Below, one piece after another: positions 27,349 through 36,909 of a stretch of DNA of 64,000 nucleotides (position 1 is its first letter; each line of letters opens with the position of its first letter). Both the position numbers and the translations under genes were made by a program. Origin of the DNA: CAZSLC01 sp964607675 (GTDB taxonomy: Bacteria; Bacteroidota; Bacteroidia; Bacteroidales; UBA932). The notes beneath the pieces were generated by a model. It searched no databases. It saw only the letters and a program-made list of their open reading frames with translations, and was not told where the DNA came from. The stretch spans positions 38,646 to 102,645 of the forward strand of contig CAZSLC010000004.1 in assembly GCA_964607675.1 (NCBI GenBank), in the 5' to 3' direction.

Positions 27349-28731
27349 ATGAAAACAAATCTTTTATTTTCTATTTTTATAGTTGCCAGCCTATTTGTAG
27401 GTGGATGCAGCTATTTTCAGGATCCTACTATCGATGAGAATGGTGAAAAGATTCCATTGATTACAATAAACACCCCAGAGTTCCCTACACAAATCAATAT
27501 TTCAATTAGAGACCAATTTGGCAATTCAATTGCATCAGAGGTCATTTTTAAAATAACAGGGGAAGATGCCACCAATTTAATTAGTTTAGCTGGTAAAAAA
27601 AATTCCTCCTCTACATATAAAACATCTTCTGGCAAATTTTGTCTATTTTTAGATCCCAATATTGCACTTTCGCCAAATACTCCTATAAAGTTGACTTTCC
27701 AAGATGGTGGTAATGCTAATAGTATTTTATTGCCAGCCAGCTTATCTATTACAAAGGAGGGAGTATATCAAGTTCCACTTACTCTATTCGTCACGGGCTC
27801 TACCCAATCATCGTTATTTGTTACAAAACAAGTGGCCCCAAGTATTTCAGTATATAAAAATTCTGAGCTTTTAACCACTGGAGTTCCTCTTACAAGTATT
27901 TTTTATCAATTGAACGGAATGAGGCTTACTTCATGCTATCCTCCGACTAAAGGTAAAATAACGTGCTCATCAGATCAGCCTGATATTAAATATGGATTGT
28001 ACAATCCTGCTATTTCTACCAGTATGCTTGATTCATTTCAAGATGCTGATAATAGTTTTTATTCTGCTTATTTAATAGATGTTGATAACACTATAGACCC
28101 CATAATTATCTTTACCAGTATTGATACTTCATATTTCTCTGGGTCATTTGTGATTTCTACCAAAGGTGGAACTACTGTTACCACCGGCAATATTAATGCT
28201 GTCTTTAATTCGGCTATTAATCTTCCTAGTTTTTCAATCCCCAAAAATGATCCTTTATATATCTCTTTTATCACACCTTCTGATGCCCCTTATCAAGTTA
28301 CCCCCAATAATATTCTTTTAGAAAATAGAATAAATGTACCCCTTGTCAATTCTGTGACGAATTTTACTAGATATAACATTACCGTTGAATTGTATGATCC
28401 AAATACACCTGAAGTGTTAGTAACTCCAACATTTGATTTTGATTATATTAGATCGGGTTCTGGTTTAGAGCCTATTACCTTTACATTGAAAAATGGAAAA
28501 GCTAAAATAAATCTAATTGCTAATTCTGATTATATATTCTCCACTGTTTGGGATGGTAAGACATATTCTTCAGATCCAGTTCCAACAGATCCTGCAAAGA
28601 TTGAGCAATTTTTAAAACAACAAGCCTCTTCAAGCAAAGATATAAAAATCGACAAACTAACTATTACAAATAATGGTCAATCTGTCGATCTATACCTTAA
28701 GGCTTCAAGTAGCTTCGTATCACAGCTTTAA
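27349..28731 (+). CDS. Lipoprotein of unknown function
   Basis: A 460-residue lipoprotein with signal peptide and lipobox VGGC (Cys20). The mature chain is rich in Ser, Thr, Asn and Ile and has short strands, as expected for stacked beta-sandwich domains: one around residues 45-150 (INISIRDQFGNSIASEV begins like a big-groove Ig-like domain), more later, and a final FTLKNGKAKINLIANSDY segment. No family is recognised and no catalytic motif is seen. It follows the barrel protein by 6 bp, so a surface-exposed partner of that barrel is a reasonable inference. It converges on the MaoC-like gene with a 12 bp overlap. Confidence 0.7.
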   Translation: MKTNLLFSIFIVASLFVGGCSYFQDPTIDENGEKIPLITINTPEFPTQINISIRDQFGNSIASEVIFKITGEDATNLISLAGKKNSSSTYKTSSGKFCLFLDPNIALSPNTPIKLTFQDGGNANSILLPASLSITKEGVYQVPLTLFVTGSTQSSLFVTKQVAPSISVYKNSELLTTGVPLTSIFYQLNGMRLTSCYPPTKGKITCSSDQPDIKYGLYNPAISTSMLDSFQDADNSFYSAYLIDVDNTIDPIIIFTSIDTSYFSGSFVISTKGGTTVTTGNINAVFNSAINLPSFSIPKNDPLYISFITPSDAPYQVTPNNILLENRINVPLVNSVTNFTRYNITVELYDPNTPEVLVTPTFDFDYIRSGSGLEPITFTLKNGKAKINLIANSDYIFSTVWDGKTYSSDPVPTDPAKIEQFLKQQASSSKDIKIDKLTITNNGQSVDLYLKASSSFVSQL

Positions 28732-29139
28732 AGGGGAAAATTCAGTTTCTGATGCAATTCTGGCAGTAAGTTTTACAACTTCATTGCCAGAATTGTCTTT
28801 CATAATGGCAACAATTGTACCAATAGCCCTTGCATTGTCAACGGCTGTACATTCAAATTTGATAATATAATCTTCATTGATATATACAGGCTTTAAATAT
28901 AAGATCTCTTGAGAGATAAAATATGAATCTTGAGCTCCAGGCCACAGTGTCCCAAATACTTTTGAAAAAGCGCATGAAATGAGTACACCTTGAACTACTT
29001 GTCGTCCAAATTTACTTTTCATTGCGTAATTTTTGTCAATGTGAATTGGATTCATATCATTTGTAAGATTAGCAAATGTTTCAACATCTTCTTGAGTAAA
29101 AACAGTGCTGTATTCGTAGGTGTCATGTACTCTAATCAT
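28720..29139 (-). CDS. MaoC-like (R)-specific enoyl-CoA hydratase/dehydratase
   Basis: A 139-residue single hot-dog-fold hydratase. The family signature FANLTNDMNPIHIDKNYA carries the catalytic Asp and His of (R)-hydratases (PhaJ/MaoC type), which hydrate trans-2-enoyl-CoA or -ACP. The substrate is not evident from the sequence. The 3' end overlaps the lipoprotein gene by 12 bp on the opposite strand. It has a putative promoter of its own. Confidence 0.85.
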   Translation of the reverse strand: MIRVHDTYEYSTVFTQEDVETFANLTNDMNPIHIDKNYAMKSKFGRQVVQGVLISCAFSKVFGTLWPGAQDSYFISQEILYLKPVYINEDYIIKFECTAVDNARAIGTIVAIMKDNSGNEVVKLTARIASETEFSPLKL

Positions 29140-29193
29140 AGTTTTAATGTTTTAAAATATTAGTGACTAAATTATGTATTTTTTGGTGAAAAT

Positions 29194-29202
29194 TCAAATA
29201 TA
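29194..29202 (-). promoter_or_regulatory. Putative -7 element for the MaoC-like gene
   Basis: TATATTTGA on the minus strand fits TAnnTTTG and lies 54 bp before the MaoC-like start, in the 70 bp gap behind the MBL-fold gene. Confidence 0.35.
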
Positions 29203-29209
29203 ATAGTTG

Positions 29210-29977
29210 CTAAAAGTCAATCTTTAATGTGTCATAGGCTGGATAGATTCCAGGTGGCAACGAGAGGCTTAATTGAACATGATTTTCGATTTGATGAGAG
29301 AGATGTGTTAAAAATGATTTTTTAGCCCCGACCCTTTTACATACTTCTATTGCTTCATCTAATGAGAAGTGAGAAATGTGCTTTTGTCGCCTGATGGTGT
29401 TGATTACGAATATTTTTACTCCTCTTAATTTATCTATTTCCCCTTCAGAAATATAGTTAGCATCTGTTATGTATCCAAGATCGCCAATTCTGAAGCCAAG
29501 AATTGGCAATTTGTAATGCATTACTCTAATTGGAACAATTTTGTTGTTGCCAATGAAAAAAGGGTTTTCATCAATTCTGTGAATATCAAATTCAGGGGCA
29601 CCAGGATATCTTACAGGAGAGAAAGCATATGAATATTCATTTCTTAGAGAATCTTCAACATTTTTCTCGCAATATATAGGGAATGCTTTCTGAGAAAAAT
29701 AGTTAAAAGCCCTTACATCATCTAACCCCCCAGTGTGATCTTTGTGCTGATGAGTTAGTAATACGGCATCTAACCAATTGATATTCTCCCTTAAAATCTG
29801 CTCTCTAAAATCGGGTCCAGCATCAATTGTGAATTTAATATCATTATATTCAATATATGCCGAGGCTCTCAATCTTTTGTCATGAGAATCAGTCGATTTG
29901 CACACCTCACACTGACATCCTATCATCGGAACACCTTGAGAGGTGCCTGTCCCCAAAAATGTAATACTATTTTGCAT
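29210..29977 (-). CDS. MBL-fold metallo-hydrolase (PhnP-like)
   Basis: A 255-residue metallo-beta-lactamase-fold hydrolase. It opens with SITFLGTGTSQGVP, has the metal-binding HxHxDH at residues 76-81 (THQHKDHTGG), and an Asp/His-containing LTHLSH near the end. An additional Cys21-x-Cys23-x2-Cys26 cluster (CQCEVC) is typical of PhnP-like members and may bind a structural zinc. PhnP is a cyclic phosphodiesterase; the substrate here is not known. It is divergent from the RsmI-like gene, with both promoters in a 51 bp gap. Confidence 0.85.
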   Translation of the reverse strand: MQNSITFLGTGTSQGVPMIGCQCEVCKSTDSHDKRLRASAYIEYNDIKFTIDAGPDFREQILRENINWLDAVLLTHQHKDHTGGLDDVRAFNYFSQKAFPIYCEKNVEDSLRNEYSYAFSPVRYPGAPEFDIHRIDENPFFIGNNKIVPIRVMHYKLPILGFRIGDLGYITDANYISEGEIDKLRGVKIFVINTIRRQKHISHFSLDEAIEVCKRVGAKKSFLTHLSHQIENHVQLSLSLPPGIYPAYDTLKIDF

Positions 29978-29980
29978 ATA

Positions 29981-29989
29981 TCAAAGTTA
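29981..29989 (-). promoter_or_regulatory. Putative -7 element for the MBL-fold gene
   Basis: TAACTTTGA on the minus strand fits TAnnTTTG, only 3 bp before the ATG at 29977. This implies a leaderless or nearly leaderless transcript if real. Confidence 0.4.
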
Positions 29990-30011
29990 AGTAAAAAATA
30001 ATAAACTTTTG

Positions 30012-30020
30012 TATCTTCGC
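30012..30020 (+). promoter_or_regulatory. Putative -7 element for the RsmI-like gene
   Basis: TATCTTCGC is a common TAnnTTYG variant 8 bp before the ATG at 30029, pointing to a very short leader. Confidence 0.45.
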
Positions 30021-30028
30021 ACCCAATT

Positions 30029-30739
30029 ATGAAGTCAGGAGTATTATATCTTTTACCCTCTCCTTTGGGAGATAATCTTCCATTGGAAGTCATACCTCAA
30101 TATGCATTTGATCAAATTAAAAATGTGACCCATTTTGTAGTTGAGGAGTTGAGAACAGCAAGAAGGTATCTTTCAAAAATAGGGTTCAAGGGGCAGATTG
30201 ATACATTGTCATTCTATGAGTTAAATGAACATACAGATATTATCACTATTGAACAGTACATCACAATATTAGATAACGGAAATGATGTGGTTTTGATTTC
30301 TGAGGCTGGTCTCCCTGCTGTTGCAGACCCAGGAGCTCAGCTTGTTCGACTTGCCCATATTCATAATGTTGAGGTTTGCCCTTTTGTTGGCCCCTCTTCA
30401 CTTATGTTAGCTCTCATGTCCTCAGGCCTCAATGGGCAATGTTTTTCTTTTTCTGGTTATATTCCAGTTAAGCAGAATGAGAGAAAAGAGTTTTTAAAAC
30501 AGATAGAAAAAAGATCTCATTTGAAAAATGAAACACAGATTTTTATTGAGACCCCTTATAGAAATGATTCTTTGATGAATGATATACTTTCGACATGTTT
30601 ACCCTCCACTTCTTTATGTATTGCAGCAGATATTACCCTCCCTTCTCAATTTATAAAAACTATGAAAGTAAGTGAGTGGGTAAAATCGCCTATACAAATA
30701 GGTAAACGCCCTTGCGTTTTTTTAATTTTATCGAAATAA
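30029..30739 (+). CDS. RsmI-like SAM-dependent methyltransferase
   Basis: A 236-residue tetrapyrrole-methylase-fold protein related to RsmI, which 2'-O-methylates C1402 of 16S rRNA. It has LYLLPSPLGD at the start, VEELRTARRYL, the SAM-binding ISEAGLPAVADPGA segment, FVGPSSLMLALMSSG and IETPYRND. It is about 40 residues shorter than canonical RsmI and lacks its C-terminal helical extension; this short form is common in Bacteroidota. It may be the RsmI of this organism or a paralog with another substrate. folB follows 2 bp downstream. Confidence 0.82.
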   Translation: MKSGVLYLLPSPLGDNLPLEVIPQYAFDQIKNVTHFVVEELRTARRYLSKIGFKGQIDTLSFYELNEHTDIITIEQYITILDNGNDVVLISEAGLPAVADPGAQLVRLAHIHNVEVCPFVGPSSLMLALMSSGLNGQCFSFSGYIPVKQNERKEFLKQIEKRSHLKNETQIFIETPYRNDSLMNDILSTCLPSTSLCIAADITLPSQFIKTMKVSEWVKSPIQIGKRPCVFLILSK

Positions 30740-30741
30740 TT

Positions 30742-31092
30742 ATGGGAAAATTAGAATTAAGAAAAATGAATTTTTTTGCCAATCATGGCTGCTTCGAAGA
30801 GGAGAGAATTATTGGTAATCAATTTATTGTAGATTTCTCGGCAGTGTATGATATGACAAAAGCAGCTAATAGTGATCTGATTTCAGATGCAGTAGATTAT
30901 CCTCAAATATATAATATCATTAAGCAAGAGATGGAAATACCATCATCTTTACTGGAAAATGTGGCAGATAGAATTTTAAAGAGCGTTAGGTGCAATTTCC
31001 CCTCTATTGAATCGGCTTCTGTCACAATACAAAAACTATCCCCTCCGATAGGGGGGCAAGTTGGATCATTTGCAGTAACACTGTCATATTAA
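30742..31092 (+). CDS. folB: Dihydroneopterin aldolase
   Basis: A folate-pathway enzyme that converts 7,8-dihydroneopterin to 6-hydroxymethyl-dihydropterin and glycolaldehyde. The ATG at 30742 gives a 116-residue protein beginning LRKMNFFANHGCFEEER, with the conserved GxxxxER active-site loop. It contains VDYPQIYNII (family DY signature), LLENVADRI and a C-terminal Lys in the VTIQKLSPPIGG strand. An in-frame start 30 bp upstream inside the previous gene is unlikely. mtaB begins 1 bp after the stop. Confidence 0.93.
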   Translation: MGKLELRKMNFFANHGCFEEERIIGNQFIVDFSAVYDMTKAANSDLISDAVDYPQIYNIIKQEMEIPSSLLENVADRILKSVRCNFPSIESASVTIQKLSPPIGGQVGSFAVTLSY

Positions 31093-31093
31093 T

Positions 31094-32344
31094 ATGGGAA
31101 GATCTATTGCATTTGTCACCCTCGGCTGTAAGCTCAATTATTCTGAAACTTCTACTTATGCAAGAGAGTTTTCTAATAATGGATTTACTATTTTATCTCA
31201 TACTGAAATAGCAGATATATATGTAATTAACACTTGCTCGGTGACAGAACATAGCGATAAAAAGTGTAGAAATATTATCAGAAAACTACACAGAATGAAT
31301 CCGAACGCAATAATAGCTGTTACGGGGTGTTATGCTCAGCTAAAACCTGATGAGATTGTAAAAATTGAGGGGGTTGACATAGTACTTGGTGCAGAGGATA
31401 AGTGTAAACTCTATGACGAAGTTACTAAAATTAAGTCAAAAGGGGACAAAGTACTGTTTTCATGTGATGTGCAAAACATTGAAACATTTTTTCCAGCCTA
31501 CTCTACTGGAGAGCGAACTCGTTCATTTTTGAAAGTTCAAGATGGGTGTGATTATTACTGTTCTTATTGTACCGTACCTTTAGCGCGAGGAAAAAGTAGA
31601 AATTATTCAATAAGTTCTCTTGTTGAAGAGGCACATAGAATAGCTCAAGTTGGGATAAAAGAGATAGTTTTAACTGGGGTAAATATTGGAGATTTTGGCA
31701 GGAGCACCAATGAATCTTTTATAGATTTACTTAAGGAATTAAATTCTGTCAATGGAATAGAACGTTATCGGATTTCATCAATAGAACCAAATTTATTAAG
31801 TGAACAAATTGTTAAATGGATTGCATCAGGAACAAAATTTCTTCCCCATTTTCATATCCCTTTACAATCTGGTTCGGATGCTGTATTATCTAAAATGAGA
31901 AGGAGATATACTACTCAAAATTTTAGAGAGAAAATCAGTATGATCCGTTCTTATATGGAATATGTTTTTTTTGGACTCGATGTAATTGTTGGATTTCCAG
32001 GAGAAAGTGACGAGATGTTTGAAGAAACGTATTCATTCTTGGAGGAGATCAATCCAGCTTTCCTTCATGTTTTTCCCTATTCTGTAAGACCAAATACTCT
32101 GGCCTCTAAGATGCCAGATCAAGTAGGAGAAAATATAAAAAATATTAGAGTTAAAAGATTAGAAGAGCTTTCAGATAGGCTGCATCATGATTTCTGTAGT
32201 ATAAATATTGGCAGGGAAGAAGAGGTCCTTTTTGAGAGTTCCATTAGAGGTGGAAAAATGTATGGTTATACAAAAAACTACATAAGAGTTGAAGAACAGT
32301 ATGACAAGGCAAAAATTAATAGAGTTTGTAAGGTGATTCTTTAA
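31094..32344 (+). CDS. mtaB: tRNA t6A37 C2-methylthiotransferase MtaB
   Basis: A radical-SAM methylthiotransferase that converts t6A37 to ms2t6A37 in tRNA. The protein is 416 residues. The auxiliary-cluster cysteines are Cys12, Cys48 and Cys79, and the radical-SAM cluster is Cys152, Cys156, Cys159 (CDYYCSYC). MtaB rather than MiaB or RimO is indicated by VTLGCKLNYSET and the CTVPLARGKSRN segment. The t6A synthesis gene tsaD is in the same window. The last 29 bp overlap the end of tamB on the other strand. Confidence 0.93.
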   Translation: MGRSIAFVTLGCKLNYSETSTYAREFSNNGFTILSHTEIADIYVINTCSVTEHSDKKCRNIIRKLHRMNPNAIIAVTGCYAQLKPDEIVKIEGVDIVLGAEDKCKLYDEVTKIKSKGDKVLFSCDVQNIETFFPAYSTGERTRSFLKVQDGCDYYCSYCTVPLARGKSRNYSISSLVEEAHRIAQVGIKEIVLTGVNIGDFGRSTNESFIDLLKELNSVNGIERYRISSIEPNLLSEQIVKWIASGTKFLPHFHIPLQSGSDAVLSKMRRRYTTQNFREKISMIRSYMEYVFFGLDVIVGFPGESDEMFEETYSFLEEINPAFLHVFPYSVRPNTLASKMPDQVGENIKNIRVKRLEELSDRLHHDFCSINIGREEEVLFESSIRGGKMYGYTKNYIRVEEQYDKAKINRVCKVIL

Positions 32345-35300
32345 CTTTAATTAATGCTGGTCTGTTTTTATTAGATTTCTCAATTTCCTTTAAGATGTCT
32401 GCTTTGGCATCCTCAATCATCTTGAATTCAAGTTCCTCTCTTTTTTTACGACTTACAAAAATACTTCTAAAAAATTCTCCAATGTTATCGAACTCGTTTT
32501 GGTATGTAAAACCAAGTCCATTTCTTTGTGAGTTATCTAAATAGTTTGAGTAATCATCTGTAGCACGAGTAAATGCCGTTAGTCTCATTTTCCCCTTTTT
32601 ATCAAGTTTAATTTCAGCTTCAAAGTTGCCCATCCAGTTGTTGGGCGAATTTTTCCTATTCCCTACATTTCCGTTTATAATTACTCTGTTATTAAAAGCT
32701 TTATATGATACGGCAACGTCAAATAAATCTCTCCCCTTATCACTTTTTTGATAATTAAGCCCTAGATCAAGAGGTATATCAAGCTGTCGAAAAATGTTGT
32801 TGAATTGGTTGGAAAGTATCTCTCCTGCATTGGAGTATAAGATTGAAGAGTTATTTACAATGCCTGACTGTTGGTCTGGAACAAAGCTACCTGATATTAG
32901 AAGAGCCATAAATTGTTTTTGAATCTTATCCTCTGTGCTTAATGCACTTTCGACTCTCCCTTTTGTAATAGGGTCAAGATCTGGCACTTCTAATGAAAAT
33001 TTTAGTTTTGGATTATTTATTTTTCCACTCATTGCCAGTCCACAGTTAACAATCCTTCTATTACCTACGGAACTCGTATCTGAAATTAATGTAGAAACTG
33101 ACGATTTAGTTTGGTATATAGCTTCAACATTAAGATTAGTATTCATTACACCACCATTAAAAGAGATCTTCCCACCAGGTTTTAATAAAAAGTCTTTACT
33201 TGTTATACCTAAAATAACAAAGCGATAGCTCCCCTCATCTATAGTGTAATCTCCTCTCAAGTCTAAAATATCTTTTTCAGTGTTCATGTTAAGGTCAATA
33301 ATGCCGTGCCCGTTGCATTTTAGAATATCTCCGAGTTGTTTATTTATTTCAATAAACAGCTTTGTGTCAGAAGAGACGTTTGCCTTTGCCCTTATGCTAA
33401 AGTTGGTGCTATTTTTTGTGTCGTTGCTCTTTTTCCCAAATTCAGCTTCATATGGATCAATAAATACTTCCTTATTGTTGACGAAAGTTAGAGTATTGTT
33501 ATTATTAGCAGAAGAGGAAGAGGAGAGGGGAACGTGAATTTCTGATTTGCCAATAGTTGCAATCTGAGCATCCATTTTTATATTGTTCAACGGGCCGTTT
33601 ATATATATCTTACCACTCCCAGATGCATTTCCATATATAAGTGGGTTGTCACTCTCTTTTGAATTTAATATTTGTAAATTCTTAAAATCAAGGTGTGTAT
33701 CAAGTCTAATATTTTTAAAAAATCTGTAAGAGAGGCCACCATATATTTTACCTATATTGCCATCTTGATCATTTAATTTGAGATTTGAAAACTCTACACC
33801 AGATTCTGAAAAGTTAATATCCCCATTGAGGGTATAATTAACTTTTGTAAAGATAGGGGTGAAATTGAAATCTGTGAACTTACTGTTATGGCTCACTAAT
33901 GATAGTTTATCAATAGGGCCAGATATCTCCATGTTTCCTGAGATTGAGCCAGACATATTTTCAATAAAACCTGATAGAAATGGTTCGATGTATGTAAGTG
34001 TGAAATCTTTCAATGATAGATTTGCATTGAGATACTTATTGTCTGGTTTATAATAACCATAAATATTTAGTGGGTTATTATCTTGGAATTTATTATTAAG
34101 TAGAAGGTTAAATCTCTTTTTTGCAGGATCCCATTTACTCATAATGTTTAACGATCCAACAGAATTGTCAAATAAGTAAACATCATTACCTTTGATATCC
34201 ATCAATAGTCCAAAGTTGTTATACATATCCATGACAGATACTTTCCCTGTAAAAAACCCCTTTAATTTGATATTGTTATCAAAGAATGTATTAATTATGG
34301 ATAAGTCAAAGTTGTTTAAATTGAGATTAAGGGCATCTTCGGGATTTCGTGAAATTTTGCCCTGGGCACTTAAATTCTGATCTTGATTGTATAGTGAAAA
34401 ATCTTTAAAAGAGAAAGATTCTTTTCCAATAACTACTTCAGATGGTTGAAAATTCCACTTGTAACCTTGGATAAATAGTTCAGATTGGTTGATGTATATA
34501 TTAGTTTCAAGATTGTTAAGGGTATCTCTACTGAAAAATATATCGGATGTAAACTCTAATTCATTTTTAGAATTACTTTGATTATCAAATATGTAGCTAA
34601 AATCAATCACTCCTCCTTCTGTGTGGAGGTTAATATTATTATTTTTTAATGAAATGCCTGCTCCATATATTTCGCTCGATGATATGTTGCAATTCATTGA
34701 GGAATCAGCACTATTTAGAGTCAATAGTGGATATTTAAGATAGTTGCTTCCAAATCCAATTCTCTTTGAGTTTAAACTACAAAATAAACTATCATCTTCG
34801 TTTACAAATAACTTGATTTTAGTACTATCTGCAATATATATATTTGGCATTAAGCATTTGAATATTGGCCTTGTATTGTGAGTCAAAAGGGATAACTCTG
34901 CTTTTCCTTTCGCCTTTTTGTCCTCTTTTTCAGATTTAGTAAATACTAATGGAAACTTTTCATATAAAAGAATATCTGATATCTTAGGAAAGAATTTGGT
35001 AGGAATATCATCTGAATCGAGATCCAAATCAAAATACTCAGATGAAAGGTCAATTGAATATTTGTCATCGTTTTTAGCAGCTTGAATATAAATCGTTTCA
35101 AACTCGTTCTTCCCTTTATCGTTGGAGATTTCAATATTATTAAGCTCAATATTCCCATTAAATGAGTTGGTGGTATCTACTAAAAGATTGGCCATGGTCT
35201 CAAAAGAGGCAGATTTGATCTCTTTATAATCAAGTAAATGTAACTCTGCCAAATTGATGTATGGTACATTGAGATAAAACTTATATAGTTTGTTTTTACT

Positions 35301-36899
35301 ATGTACAGATAGAACGCCCTGTAGTAAAAAATCTAAATTTCTATCGTGACATATAATTCTACCATCAAATTTATCATTTGAATAATTTCCAATTGCTTCT
35401 ATTCCCGAATATTCATACCCCTTAAAACCTATTTTGTCGATATGTAGTGAGTCGATATCAACGGAAATACCCTCTTTACCATTTATGGAGCCATCAAATG
35501 TTGTTTTAAGGGTGACATTTCCGAGAAGATCATTTTTTATTATGCTTCCAATGCTTAGATTATCAGTCGATATTGTCCCTTTAAGATTCAATTTTTCATT
35601 TTTGTTTTTCATAGCAACATTGAATGAGGCATTCCCAATGCCAGATGTCAACCTTCCCTTTGCGATTAAATTGTTAATCGTCCCCTTGGCATGCGTTTGT
35701 ACTCTATACCTAATACCAGGTGTTAAAGTGAGCAATTCTTTAATTGGTCTTGTCCCACTGAAATTGCCTACCTGATGGGCAACATCATCAAGAGAAGTGT
35801 GTGCATCTGCTATGTTGATATCGAAAACCGTTTTATTGATATCAGGCAGTCCAGTAATAGAGAGAGAGAGATCAATAGTTGTCTTATTTGATGACGAATA
35901 GATGGATAAAAACTGTGATGTTAGTGAACAAATAGGGCCTGAAACATCTCCATTCGCAATTATTGATAAATTACTCTTTTGTAACTCGTAGGCAAAATAG
36001 CCAATAGTTCTAAAGTCAATGAGTGCATTTTTAAAATTAGCTCCGAGAATGATTTTATTGATAAAATCAGAAAGATCCTTTCCACTCTCGTAGCCAAAAG
36101 ATAGATATTCTGATTCAATATGTGAATATTTGTCTTTAAGTACAAAATTGTCGATTTTGGTAACATTCGAATTCAATGTAAAGTCTCCAGAGAGTTCCTT
36201 TATTTCAATACCACATTGCTCTTTGGCTGCTAATTTTTGAATTTTTGCAGTGATTACATTATCTTGAATACGCCCTTTATTGATTCTTATATCGATCTCT
36301 GAAGCAACTATATTTGTATAATCCATGCACCCTGGAGCTACCTTTATAGTTCCATGCTTGATATTGTCTTTATAATTAAATTTGAAATTTTTAATTCTTA
36401 TTTCAGATGCGTAAAGATTGGGTAAAACTAATCTTGATGTGTCATTATTAGAGGTGAGATTAAAAATTCTTGAGAGGTTGCTCTCTCCTTTATCGCCTTC
36501 AGTTATGAATGCAAATGAACCACCATCTATTGACAGCCTCTTAATATGTATTTTATTCTGTAACAGCTTACTAATAGATACTGATGCAGATAATGAATTG
36601 ATATGGGCAAGCGTATCTCCAGGGGTGCCAACCACTTTAACCTCTTTTAAGATCACCTTATTGAAAAAAATAACTACTACTTTTTCAATTTCAAGATTGC
36701 CATTTACTTTGTTTTCTAATTTTTCAACTACTTTTTTTGCAATATATGTCTGGATGCCAGGATATTGTATAGCAATGTATCCCGCAACAGGCAGAGCTCC
36801 AATTACAATGAGGAGTATTATTAATATTTTTTTTAATCGTTTGATATAAAAACAATTTATCTTACAAAAATAGTAAACATTTTGAGTAAATTTGCACAA
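32316..36899 (-). CDS. tamB: Translocation/assembly module TamB-like protein (DUF490)
   Basis: A very long (about 1500 residues) AsmA/TamB-type protein. One N-terminal transmembrane helix (KKILIILLIVIGALPVAGYI) anchors it in the inner membrane. A long series of short beta strands with alternating polarity forms the periplasm-spanning groove, and the C-terminal DUF490 domain ends with a barrel-like SVSYKAFNNRVIINGNVG region. TamB-family proteins act in outer-membrane assembly and lipid transport. The start is uncertain: no ATG precedes the helix. I use TTG at 36899; a GTG at 36953 would lie inside tsaD, and a start at the ATC at 36845 (giving KRLKKILIILL) would fit the promoter better. Confidence 0.85.
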   Translation of the reverse strand: MCKFTQNVYYFCKINCFYIKRLKKILIILLIVIGALPVAGYIAIQYPGIQTYIAKKVVEKLENKVNGNLEIEKVVVIFFNKVILKEVKVVGTPGDTLAHINSLSASVSISKLLQNKIHIKRLSIDGGSFAFITEGDKGESNLSRIFNLTSNNDTSRLVLPNLYASEIRIKNFKFNYKDNIKHGTIKVAPGCMDYTNIVASEIDIRINKGRIQDNVITAKIQKLAAKEQCGIEIKELSGDFTLNSNVTKIDNFVLKDKYSHIESEYLSFGYESGKDLSDFINKIILGANFKNALIDFRTIGYFAYELQKSNLSIIANGDVSGPICSLTSQFLSIYSSSNKTTIDLSLSITGLPDINKTVFDINIADAHTSLDDVAHQVGNFSGTRPIKELLTLTPGIRYRVQTHAKGTINNLIAKGRLTSGIGNASFNVAMKNKNEKLNLKGTISTDNLSIGSIIKNDLLGNVTLKTTFDGSINGKEGISVDIDSLHIDKIGFKGYEYSGIEAIGNYSNDKFDGRIICHDRNLDFLLQGVLSVHSKNKLYKFYLNVPYINLAELHLLDYKEIKSASFETMANLLVDTTNSFNGNIELNNIEISNDKGKNEFETIYIQAAKNDDKYSIDLSSEYFDLDLDSDDIPTKFFPKISDILLYEKFPLVFTKSEKEDKKAKGKAELSLLTHNTRPIFKCLMPNIYIADSTKIKLFVNEDDSLFCSLNSKRIGFGSNYLKYPLLTLNSADSSMNCNISSSEIYGAGISLKNNNINLHTEGGVIDFSYIFDNQSNSKNELEFTSDIFFSRDTLNNLETNIYINQSELFIQGYKWNFQPSEVVIGKESFSFKDFSLYNQDQNLSAQGKISRNPEDALNLNLNNFDLSIINTFFDNNIKLKGFFTGKVSVMDMYNNFGLLMDIKGNDVYLFDNSVGSLNIMSKWDPAKKRFNLLLNNKFQDNNPLNIYGYYKPDNKYLNANLSLKDFTLTYIEPFLSGFIENMSGSISGNMEISGPIDKLSLVSHNSKFTDFNFTPIFTKVNYTLNGDINFSESGVEFSNLKLNDQDGNIGKIYGGLSYRFFKNIRLDTHLDFKNLQILNSKESDNPLIYGNASGSGKIYINGPLNNIKMDAQIATIGKSEIHVPLSSSSSANNNNTLTFVNNKEVFIDPYEAEFGKKSNDTKNSTNFSIRAKANVSSDTKLFIEINKQLGDILKCNGHGIIDLNMNTEKDILDLRGDYTIDEGSYRFVILGITSKDFLLKPGGKISFNGGVMNTNLNVEAIYQTKSSVSTLISDTSSVGNRRIVNCGLAMSGKINNPKLKFSLEVPDLDPITKGRVESALSTEDKIQKQFMALLISGSFVPDQQSGIVNNSSILYSNAGEILSNQFNNIFRQLDIPLDLGLNYQKSDKGRDLFDVAVSYKAFNNRVIINGNVGNRKNSPNNWMGNFEAEIKLDKKGKMRLTAFTRATDDYSNYLDNSQRNGLGFTYQNEFDNIGEFFRSIFVSRKKREELEFKMIEDAKADILKEIEKSNKNRPALIKVKESPYKLY
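36864..36872 (-). promoter_or_regulatory. Putative -7 element for tamB
   Basis: On the minus strand TATTTTTGT fits TAnnTTTG. It lies downstream of the nearest usual start codon (TTG at 36899), which conflicts with that start and supports a start near 36845. Confidence 0.35.
36887..36895 (+). promoter_or_regulatory. Putative -7 element for tsaD
   Basis: TAAATTTGC fits TAnnTTTG, 14 bp before the tsaD ATG. No convincing -33 TTTG is seen. Confidence 0.5.
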
Positions 36900-36909
36900 A
36901 ATATAGCTT

